Positions 1 to 5,991 of a DNA stretch of 7,257 nt are shown here, piece after piece. The translations under genes were made by a program, and so were the position numbers. The first letter of the stretch is position 1. The number at the start of each line of letters is the position of its first letter. The stretch covers positions 1 to 7,257 of the forward strand of contig JAOQAA010000185.1 of NCBI GenBank assembly GCA_025963815.1, given 5' to 3'. The notes beneath the pieces are model-generated. The model searched no databases, was not told the origin of the DNA, and saw nothing but the letters and a program-made list of their open reading frames with translations. The DNA comes from Capsulimonas sp. GTDB taxonomy: Bacteria > Armatimonadota > Armatimonadia > Armatimonadales > Capsulimonadaceae.

Positions 1-95
1 GGTCCGCTTGCGATCGGCGATTTCGACCTCCAGGTGCAGGTTGCTCTCCTTCAGTTCGGAATGATTTCGTTCTTGGCGTTGAGGCTGCGGTGCAT
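1..95 (-). CDS. Possible start of a sensor-kinase-like coiled-coil gene, partial and frame-disrupted
   Basis: Read on the minus strand, bases 60 to 1 give SELKESNLHLEVEIADRKRT with no stop and run off the window. The ending EIADRKRT closely resembles the ELExEIAERKRAEE coiled coil that joins PAS or sensor domains in many bacterial histidine kinases. That frame has no ATG, GTG or TTG start before the upstream stop. In another minus frame an ATG at 95-93 opens MHRSLNAKNEI and stops after 14 codons. Adding one base near 61 would join the two into a continuous helix-like sequence, so the start may carry a one-base frameshift or sequencing error. A kinase-type product is inferred from about 30 residues only. 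If it is real, the gene is divergent from the helicase frame and unrelated to it. Confidence 0.33.
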
Positions 96-3000
96 GTCCT
101 AGAGGCCGACGACAACTTAGATTCTTCGTCAGAACCTAATGAAAACTCTGACTCCCCCTCTCCCAGAATTGGGAGAGGGGGCGGGGGGGTGAGGGCCTCC
201 GAACTCCGCCCCATCCAGATTATCGACGCTGGCGCGGGCCGGATGCTGGATTTGCGCGTCGAAGTCCCCGTCGAGGATATGGCGAAACTGGGAGAGATCC
301 AAGAGATCCCTAGCGGCCCGGCGTCGCAGGGCGACACGCGGACGAGTATTTGGCCGGCGATCCATCCCTTGATCTTGGATTTAATCAAGCAGCATCGCTC
401 CACGCTGATCTTTGTGAACAGCCGAAGACTGGCCGAGCGGCTGGCGGCGGCGCTTAATGAGCTGGCGGGAGAAGAGATCGTCCACGCGCATCATGGATCG
501 ATCGCGCGCGAACAGCGCATGATGATTGAAGACGAACTGAAGTCCGGGCGGCTGCCAGCGATGGTGGCGACATCATCGCTGGAGCTGGGCATCGATATGG
601 GCGCGATCGATTTAGTCATCCAGGTCGAGGCGCCGCCGAGCGTTTCCAGCGCTTTGCAGCGAATTGGGCGTGCGGGGCACCATGTGGGAGGCTTGAGCAA
701 GGGTGTCATTCTGCCCAAGTATCGGGGCGACCTTTTGGCGTGCGCGGCGCTGACGGATCGGATGATTCAGGGCGCCGTCGAGCAGATGCGCTATCCGCGC
801 AACCCTTTGGATGTACTCGCGCAGCAGATCGTGGCGATGGTCGCAATGGAGGACTGGCGCGTCGACGATCTGGAGCGGGTGATCCGAAGAAGCGCGCCGT
901 TCGCAGAGCTGCCGCGCACGATGTTCATCGAAGTGCTGGACATGCTCAGCGGACGCTATCCATCGGACGACTTTGCCGAGCTGCGACCGCGCATTACATG
1001 GGACCGGATCAATAACACACTGCACAGCCGCGAGGGCGCGAAGCGCATCGCGATCACCAATGGCGGCACGATCCCGGACCGTGGCCTGTACGGTGTTTTT
1101 TTGCTGGGAGCCGAGAAGGGCAAGGGGCGGGTCGGTGAGCTGGACGAAGAGATGGTCTTCGAGAGCAAGACCGGCGATGTCTTTCTGCTCGGCGCCAGTT
1201 CGTGGCGGATTGAAGAAATCACTCATGACCGGGTGATCGTCTCGCCGGCGCCGGGCGTTCCCGGCAAGATGCCGTTTTGGCACGGCGAGTCGGCGGGACG
1301 GCCTCTGGAGTTTGGCCGCGCCATCGGCGCGCTGACACGGACCCTGCGCGCCCTGTCCGATGAAGATGCGACGGAGCTTCTCATCAAGAAGCACATGCTC
1401 GACGCTTTGGCGGCGAAGAATCTCATCCAGTATTTGCGCGATCAAGAGGAAGCGGCCGGCGCCGTTCCCGATGACAAGACCATCGTCATCGAGTCTTACA
1501 AAGACGATATGGGCGACTGGCGCGTCTGCATTCTTAGTCCCTTTGGCTCCAAAGTCCATGCGCCGTGGGCCATGGCGATCGGGGCTATTGTCCGTGAGAT
1601 GACAGACTACGAGATCGATGTGCTCTGGACCGACGACGGCATCGTCGTGCGGTTCCCCGAGGCCGACGAGCCGCCCAGCGCTGAGACCGTGCTTCCCGAT
1701 CCCGAAGAGATCGAAGACTTAGTCGTGCGTCAATTGGGCGCGGGCGGCGCCGCGCGTCAGGCGGGGCAGGGCGCCCCCGCCGTCGCGCTGTTCGCCTCCC
1801 GGTTCCGTGAGAACGCCGCCCGCGCTTTGCTGCTCCCGCGCAAATTCCCTGGACAGCGCGCGCCGCTCTGGCAGCAGCGCAAGCGCTCCGCCGAGCTGCT
1901 GCAAGCAACGATTAAGTATGGCGGTTTTCCGATCATTCTGGAAACCTATCGTGAGTGTTTGCGTGATGTCTTCGACATGCCTGCCCTGCAAGAGCTGCTG
2001 AGCGATATCCGCACGCGCGCCGTGCGCGTGGTGACCGTGACGACACGCACGCCGTCGCCGTTCGCCTCGGCCTTGATGTTCAACTACGTCGCGAACTTTA
2101 TCTATGAAGGCGACGCGCCGCTCGCGGAACGCCGCGCGCAGGCGCTCAGCGTCGATCCGTCGCAATTGCGCGAACTGCTGGGCGAAATCGAACTGCGCGA
2201 GCTGCTGGACTCCAACTCGCTCACCGAGCTGGAGCTTTATCTGGCGCATCTGACGCCCGAGCGCGCCGCGCGCCACGCCGATGGCCTTAACGATCTTTTT
2301 ATTCGCCTGGGCGATCTGTCCCGCGCGGAGATTGAAGCGCGCGTCACGGACAAGGCGCTCGTCGATCCATGGCTCACCCAATTGGAGCGTGACCGCCGTG
2401 TTATCCCCATTCCTATCGCGGGGGAGACGCGCTGGATCGCCGCCGAGGACGCCGGCAAATACCGGGACGCTCTCGGTATTCCCCCGCTGTCTGGTCTTCC
2501 CGAAGCCTTCTTGGAATATACGCGCGATCCGCTCGGCGACCTTGTCTCGCGTTACAGCCGCACACACGGGCCCTTCCAAACTGCCGACATCGCGCGGCGC
2601 TACGCCATTGGCGTCGCGCCCGTCGCCGCGATTCTCAATCGTATGGCGTCATCGGGAAAGATCGTCGAGGGGGAATTCCGGCCTGGTGGAACGGGCGAAG
2701 AGTGGTGCGACTCCGGCGTGCTGCGCGCCCTGCGACAGAAATCGCTCGCGCGTCTGCGTCACGAAGTCGAACCCGTGGATCAAAGCGCACTTGGACGTCT
2801 TTACGTCCAGTGGCAAGGCGCAGCGGAACCAAAACGCGGCCCGAACGCCACATTCCAGGCGATCAGTCAGCTTCAGGGATCAAGCATCCCTGTCTCAATT
2901 TTAGAAACCCAGATTCTCCCGATACGAATTGCCGACTACGACTCGCGCGCCTTAGATGAACTGATGACCTCGGGCGCCATCTTCTGGATCGGCTGCGAGT

Positions 3001-4082
3001 CTCTCGGCCAGCACGACGGCCGCATCAGCTTTTACTTAGCCGACGACGCCCCATACTTACTCGGCGGCCAGCCCGCGTCCGAAGACCGGCCATCCTCCGA
3101 GATGCACGACAAGATCCGCGCGCACTTAGCGGCGCGCGGCGCCTCGTTCTTTCCACAGCTTCTCCAAGCCGTTGGTTCCTTCCCGCCGGATGTCCTCGCC
3201 GCGCTTTGGGATTTAGTTTGGGCCGGCGAAGTTACCAACGACTCACTGCACGCCCTGCGCGCCTACGCCCACCCGCACCGCGCGGGCCGTCCGCAACGCC
3301 AGGAGCGCGCGCAGCGTCCCGGACGCGGCTATGCCGGCACGGGCCGCGCCCTGCGCCCTGGGAGTCGTCTCGGAGCCTCTGCCGGCAGCGTCGCGACACC
3401 CGCCGAAGCCTCAGGCCGCTGGTCGCTCGTCAGCAGTTTGATCTACGACGATCCGACGCCCACCGAGCGCCTCGCCGCCCACACAAATCTCCTACTTGAC
3501 CGCTACGGCCTGGTCACCCGCGAAGCCGTGCAGGCCGAAGGAATTCCCGGCGGCTTCAGCAGCGTCTACGGCGTTCTCAAAGCCATGGAGGACGCCGGCG
3601 CCGTCCGCCGCGGCTACTTCGTCGCGGGGCTCGGCGCCACCCAATTCGCCCTCCCCGGCGCCGTCGACCGCCTGCGCGGCCTCCGTGAATCCGAAGACCA
3701 GCCGCAAACCGTCTTCCTCAGCGCCGTCGACCCCGCACAACCCTACGGCGGCGCGCTGCCCTGGCCCGAAGTCACCGAAGGCCGCAAGCCCATGCGCATC
3801 GCCGGCGCCGTCGTCATCCTGGTGGACGGCGCCCTCGCCGCCTGGCTCCCCAAAAGCGAGCGCCAAATGACGACCTTCCTGGACAACGTCCCCGAACGCG
3901 ACCCCAGCACGGTCGCCCTCGAAATCGCCCGCGCCCTCGCCGCCGAAGTCGGCAATGGTCGAAGACGCGCCGTTTTGATCGAAGAAGTCAACGGCGCGCA
4001 CCCGCGCGAGACGTCGATGGCGGCGGCGTTTATTGAAGAGGGGTATGTGGCTTCGGCGCAGGGGTATTTGAAGAGGGTTTGA
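90..4082 (+). CDS. lhr: Lhr-family ATP-dependent helicase, lacking the N-terminal RecA1 domain
   Basis: Lhr proteins are large superfamily 2 helicases that translocate 3'-to-5' on single-stranded DNA and are linked to DNA repair. The 1330 residues here match a long Lhr from the inter-RecA linker (RPIQIIDAGAGRMLDL, from residue 40) to the C-terminus. RecA2 motifs are intact: LIFVNSR at 106-112, ATSSLELGIDMG at 160-171 and QRIGRAGH at 190-197. The DEAD/H-associated region follows, with GDWRVCILSPFGSKVH at 475-490 and LWQQR at 593-597. The winged-helix C-terminal part begins near 805. A basic Arg/Gly/Ala-rich linker at about 1055-1109 leads to the terminal domain, and the normal C-terminus is present. 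Full-length relatives such as E. coli Lhr have about 1540 residues, so about 200 are missing: the RecA1 domain with Walker A and the DExH box. The product should not hydrolyse ATP alone. The GTG start at 90 is nominal: the frame is open back to base 3, and residues 1-36 are non-homologous sequence plus a translated repeat. No promoter or convincing ribosome site was seen. Confidence 0.9.
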   Translation: MHVLEADDNLDSSSEPNENSDSPSPRIGRGGGGVRASELRPIQIIDAGAGRMLDLRVEVPVEDMAKLGEIQEIPSGPASQGDTRTSIWPAIHPLILDLIKQHRSTLIFVNSRRLAERLAAALNELAGEEIVHAHHGSIAREQRMMIEDELKSGRLPAMVATSSLELGIDMGAIDLVIQVEAPPSVSSALQRIGRAGHHVGGLSKGVILPKYRGDLLACAALTDRMIQGAVEQMRYPRNPLDVLAQQIVAMVAMEDWRVDDLERVIRRSAPFAELPRTMFIEVLDMLSGRYPSDDFAELRPRITWDRINNTLHSREGAKRIAITNGGTIPDRGLYGVFLLGAEKGKGRVGELDEEMVFESKTGDVFLLGASSWRIEEITHDRVIVSPAPGVPGKMPFWHGESAGRPLEFGRAIGALTRTLRALSDEDATELLIKKHMLDALAAKNLIQYLRDQEEAAGAVPDDKTIVIESYKDDMGDWRVCILSPFGSKVHAPWAMAIGAIVREMTDYEIDVLWTDDGIVVRFPEADEPPSAETVLPDPEEIEDLVVRQLGAGGAARQAGQGAPAVALFASRFRENAARALLLPRKFPGQRAPLWQQRKRSAELLQATIKYGGFPIILETYRECLRDVFDMPALQELLSDIRTRAVRVVTVTTRTPSPFASALMFNYVANFIYEGDAPLAERRAQALSVDPSQLRELLGEIELRELLDSNSLTELELYLAHLTPERAARHADGLNDLFIRLGDLSRAEIEARVTDKALVDPWLTQLERDRRVIPIPIAGETRWIAAEDAGKYRDALGIPPLSGLPEAFLEYTRDPLGDLVSRYSRTHGPFQTADIARRYAIGVAPVAAILNRMASSGKIVEGEFRPGGTGEEWCDSGVLRALRQKSLARLRHEVEPVDQSALGRLYVQWQGAAEPKRGPNATFQAISQLQGSSIPVSILETQILPIRIADYDSRALDELMTSGAIFWIGCESLGQHDGRISFYLADDAPYLLGGQPASEDRPSSEMHDKIRAHLAARGASFFPQLLQAVGSFPPDVLAALWDLVWAGEVTNDSLHALRAYAHPHRAGRPQRQERAQRPGRGYAGTGRALRPGSRLGASAGSVATPAEASGRWSLVSSLIYDDPTPTERLAAHTNLLLDRYGLVTREAVQAEGIPGGFSSVYGVLKAMEDAGAVRRGYFVAGLGATQFALPGAVDRLRGLRESEDQPQTVFLSAVDPAQPYGGALPWPEVTEGRKPMRIAGAVVILVDGALAAWLPKSERQMTTFLDNVPERDPSTVALEIARALAAEVGNGRRRAVLIEEVNGAHPRETSMAAAFIEEGYVASAQGYLKRV
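149..195. repeat. Palindromic C/G-rich dispersed-type repeat inside the helicase reading frame
   Basis: Bases 154-165 (CCCCCTCTCCCA) and 170-181 (TGGGAGAGGGGG) form a perfect 12-bp inverted repeat around a GAAT loop. A G-rich tail ending in GTGAGGGC follows. Elements of this shape normally lie between genes. Here the repeat is translated as low-complexity residues 21-36 of the helicase frame (SPSPRIGRGGGGVRAS), directly before the point where Lhr similarity begins. Its layout (GACTC, C-rich arm, loop, G-rich arm, G run) matches the two inner arms of the inverted repeat at 4091-4379, so all three are probably relatives. Whether the family is abundant in this genome cannot be seen from one window. 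Confidence 0.75.
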
Positions 4083-4093
4083 AGATTTTAGTG

Positions 4094-4165
4094 ACCTATC
4101 CCCGCGCTTCGCGCGACCCTTCCGGTCAGACCCACCCCCGGACTTCGTCCGACCCCTCCCGCAAC
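4094..4165 (+). repeat. Two degenerate 36-bp units with covarying hairpins
   Basis: Bases 4094-4129 and 4130-4165 align without gaps at 25 of 36 positions. Each has a 5-bp stem with a TTC loop followed by ACCC(C)TCC. The stems are CGCGC-TTC-GCGCG (4103-4115) and CGGAC-TTC-GTCCG (4139-4151). Two of the five stem pairs differ between units and both changes are compensated on the other side (C-G to G-C, and G-C to A-T). The second unit also forms the start of the 45-bp inner arm of the surrounding inverted repeat. Confidence 0.6.
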
Positions 4166-4214
4166 GGGAAGGGAGTTCAGATGCCCCCGACTCCACAGGG
4201 GAGTAGACCATAAC

Positions 4215-4253
4215 AACGCAGCCGTGTCGAAATTTATTCGACACGACTGCGTT
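4215..4253. terminator. Bidirectional terminator-like hairpin between convergent genes
   Basis: Arms 4215-4231 (AACGCAGCCGTGTCGAA) and 4237-4253 pair over 17 positions around a 5-base ATTTA loop. There is one internal mismatch, C opposite A. Read from the minus strand, that position becomes a G-U wobble, so the fucosidase transcript would form a fully paired stem. Read from the plus strand, the stem is followed by the T-rich stretch GTTTCTCTGTTCTT, as expected for intrinsic termination of the helicase transcript. It sits 133 bases after the helicase stop and about 120 bases after the fucosidase stop, so it probably serves both. A smaller hairpin, CCCCCAGTGGGGG, lies at 4266-4278. Confidence 0.72.
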
Positions 4254-4375
4254 TCTCTGTTCTTACCCCCAGTGGGGGCCAGGGGGGAGTTCCCTTCCCG
4301 TTGCGGGAGGGGTCGGACGAAGTCCGGGGGTGGGTAGAACGGGCGGCTTGTTGGGGAAGGGGGCTGGGGGATAGG

Positions 4376-5875
4376 TCACGAAATCCCATTCAACCGAAAC
4401 ACCGTCGCCGCACCGTTTGTCCCGCGCGCCGCCGTCGCAGACGCAGCCTCCAAGACCAGTCGTCCTTCGCTGTCCAAGTGAAATGGAATCGGGCCGACGC
4501 CGAGCTGCTCGACAGTCGCTCCATCAGTCGTGATCGGCTTCACGCTGGGCAGGGTGACTTCGCCCGTCGGCGAGGCGAGGAGGAAGGCGTAAAGAGTGTC
4601 GCCTTTGGATGTGTATCGGATTTGGCCTTGCAGTTCGGTGAGTTTTTCGTTTTCGTTCCAGCTCGGAGCTTCGGTCGCGGCGCTGCCAGCTTCGGTTTCG
4701 CCGAAGACGCGCCAGGGTCGGGTGTCGTAGATCGCGTCGGAGTTCGTTTCCATCCACTCGGTGATGTCTTTTAGGAGTTCGAGTTCTAAAATGTCCGGGC
4801 TGCCGTCGCCCTTGAGAGGGATGTTGAGCAGGAAATTGCCATTTTTGCTCACGACGTCGATCAGCATCCGGATCACATCCGTGCTCGATTTGTAATGGAC
4901 GCCGTAGTGATAATGCCAGTTGCCGATGCAGGTTTCGGTCTGGAACGCCAGCGGCTGCACGGCGTCGAGCAGGCCGCGCTCGACGTTCCAAAGGGCGCGA
5001 TGTCGCTCGGATTCGGGCATATGCTTACGGGTGAACACGACGTCGATCTTGCCGTCCTTCGTTCCCTGTTCGTAGAAGTGCCCGATCACATCGTCGCCCT
5101 GCGCGCCGCCATAGACCGAGCGGTCCCAGTTGTCGATGTAGAGCAGATCGGGCTGATATTGATCGACTACGTCGAGCATGCGACGGTTCCACTTGTCGGT
5201 GTACGCGGCGTCAGGTTCGGTCGTGGGGTCCTGATTGGTGGCGTAGAGGGCATTGGGGTCGAGCCCTTCCCACCATTGACCGGCGCCTTCTTCTTTTGTC
5301 AGGGCGCCGTCGTAGGGCTTATTGGCCCAAGGGCCGGTCTTGTCGTGTCCGGCGGCGTTGGCGTAGTACTTCCATGCCTGCCATCCGTGGAGGCTGACCC
5401 CGAAGCGCAGCCCTTCGGCGCGGGCGGCCGCCGCCCATCCGCCGACGAGATCACGCTTGGGTCCGACGTTCACGGAGTTCCAGGGCTGGTGGGCGGAGTT
5501 CCAGTTATCGAAGTTGTCGTGGTGGTTGCCGAGGCAGACGAAGTACTTGGCCCCGGCCGCCTTGTACAGCCCGATCAGATGCTCCGGGTCCCACTTCTCC
5601 GCCTTCCAGCTATTACAGATGTCTTTGAAACCGTGCTCCGTGGGGTGCCCGTAGCGCTGGATGTGCTCTTGATAGATTGTGTCGCTGGTGACATAGGTCT
5701 TGTCGCCGGGATGGAGGCCGTAAATGCCGGGCGCGTAATGATCGCCCATCGCGCCGACGCACTGCGGCCCCCAGTGCGCCCAGATCCCGAACTTGGCGTT
5801 ACGGAACCACTCTGGACACTCGTAATTCTCGGACTGCGCCCGCCAATCCGGCAGGTCTTGAAGATCGGTCGACAT
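4376..5875 (-). CDS. GH29 alpha-L-fucosidase-like glycoside hydrolase
   Basis: GH29 enzymes release terminal alpha-L-fucose with retention of configuration. The 499-residue product shows the family core: FRNAKFGIWAHWGPQ at 24-38 (usual WFRxAKFGIFxHWG), a substrate-pocket segment CLGNHHDNFDNWNS at 114-127, LRFGVSLHGWQAWKYY at 156-171, YIDNWD at 246-251 with the likely nucleophile Asp248, ETCIGNWHYHYG at 314-325, and SKNGNFLLNIPLKGDG at 343-358. A beta-sandwich domain probably covers about 385-499. The acid/base residue varies across GH29 and I cannot assign it. NHHDNFD replaces the more usual KHHDGF, so this belongs to a divergent branch and its true substrate is open. No signal peptide is visible at the N-terminus, so a cytoplasmic site is inferred. 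The ATG at 5875 fits the start of similarity, with only a weak AAAGG (5888-5892) 12 bases upstream. The gene follows the GH13 gene on the same strand but has its own promoter and operator. Its stop codon lies inside the intergenic inverted repeat. Confidence 0.88.
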   Translation of the reverse strand: MSTDLQDLPDWRAQSENYECPEWFRNAKFGIWAHWGPQCVGAMGDHYAPGIYGLHPGDKTYVTSDTIYQEHIQRYGHPTEHGFKDICNSWKAEKWDPEHLIGLYKAAGAKYFVCLGNHHDNFDNWNSAHQPWNSVNVGPKRDLVGGWAAAARAEGLRFGVSLHGWQAWKYYANAAGHDKTGPWANKPYDGALTKEEGAGQWWEGLDPNALYATNQDPTTEPDAAYTDKWNRRMLDVVDQYQPDLLYIDNWDRSVYGGAQGDDVIGHFYEQGTKDGKIDVVFTRKHMPESERHRALWNVERGLLDAVQPLAFQTETCIGNWHYHYGVHYKSSTDVIRMLIDVVSKNGNFLLNIPLKGDGSPDILELELLKDITEWMETNSDAIYDTRPWRVFGETEAGSAATEAPSWNENEKLTELQGQIRYTSKGDTLYAFLLASPTGEVTLPSVKPITTDGATVEQLGVGPIPFHLDSEGRLVLEAASATAARGTNGAATVFRLNGIS

Positions 5876-5927
5876 GGATAATTGGGGCCTTTGAAAGTGG
5901 GTTTGCGGTCAAGAAGCAATGCCCAGT

Positions 5928-5956
5928 ATTGTACTCGCTCGGCCCCAAATTGGCAA
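5928..5956 (-). promoter_or_regulatory. Sigma-70-type promoter of the fucosidase gene
   Basis: On the minus strand, TTGCCA (5956-5951; consensus TTGACA) and TACAAT (5933-5928; consensus TATAAT) are separated by exactly 17 bases. Transcription would begin near 5921, leaving a leader of about 46 bases before the ATG at 5875. This is the best promoter match in the gap. It means the fucosidase need not depend on read-through from the amylase gene. No terminator was seen between the amylase stop and this promoter, so read-through also remains possible. Confidence 0.65.
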
Positions 5957-5957
5957 G

Positions 5958-5971
5958 TGTAACCGATTACA
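5958..5971. promoter_or_regulatory. LacI/CcpA-family operator upstream of the fucosidase promoter
   Basis: TGTAACCGATTACA has perfect TGTAA/TTACA half-sites around a central CG, symmetric at 12 of 14 positions. It fits the catabolite-responsive form TGNAANCGNTNNCA typical of LacI-family regulators. Its edge lies one base from the -35 box, toward the amylase gene. LacI-family proteins usually sense sugars or sugar phosphates, so carbohydrate-dependent control of the fucosidase is inferred. The position just upstream of -35 could serve repression by steric block or activation. No regulator gene is in the window. Confidence 0.62.
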
Positions 5972-5991
5972 ACGATACCCGAAATATGAGA

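Larger units (their letters stand above)
4091..4379. repeat. Concentric inverted-repeat element filling the convergent intergenic gap
   Basis: Three nested inverted repeats share a centre near 4232-4235. The outer 13-bp ends are GTGACCTATCCCC (4091-4103) and its complement at 4367-4379. With one small indel this match reaches 4084 on the left and 4385 on the right. The inner arms at 4130-4174 and 4291-4335 match over 45 bp without a mismatch. A terminator-like hairpin lies at the middle. The stretches between outer and inner arms (4104-4129 and 4336-4366) do not match each other. The element begins 8 bases after the helicase stop and its right end overlaps the fucosidase stop codon (4376-4378). 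It could be a MITE-like palindromic element or two opposed copies of a dispersed repeat. No clear target-site duplication is seen. Confidence 0.85.

Noticed and set aside
612..1559. Long open frame of 315 codons on the minus strand opposite the helicase
   Set aside because: It lies wholly antisense to strongly conserved Lhr sequence, has no recognisable domain, and is expected in GC-rich DNA.
1719..2579. Minus-strand open frame of 286 codons opposite the helicase
   Set aside because: Arg/Gln/Gly-rich shadow translation with no motif. The plus strand here aligns continuously with Lhr.
4080..4092. Target-site duplication flanking the intergenic palindrome
   Set aside because: Bases just outside the 13-bp ends (TTTTA on the left, GAAAT on the right) are not direct repeats. 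They weakly extend the inverted repeat instead.
3492..4244. Minus-strand open frame of 250 codons reaching into the intergenic gap
   Set aside because: Its start region is made of the palindromic repeat and the rest is antisense to the Lhr C-terminus. Composition is Gly/Ala/Asp-rich without domains.
4094..4335. CRISPR-like array suggested by recurring hairpin units
   Set aside because: There are only a few degenerate units in opposite orientations, with no regular spacers and no cas gene in the window.
4301..4774. Plus-strand open frame of 157 codons across the right repeat arm
   Set aside because: It begins in the inverted repeat and continues antisense to the fucosidase C-terminal domain.
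4895..5881. Plus-strand open frame of 328 codons opposite the fucosidase
   Set aside because: Fully antisense to conserved GH29 motifs, with no independent family resemblance.
5882..5948. 8-bp inverted repeat TTGGGGCC/GGCCCCAA around the fucosidase start region
   Set aside because: The upstream arm lies within the promoter spacer and would not be transcribed. The match is short enough to be chance.
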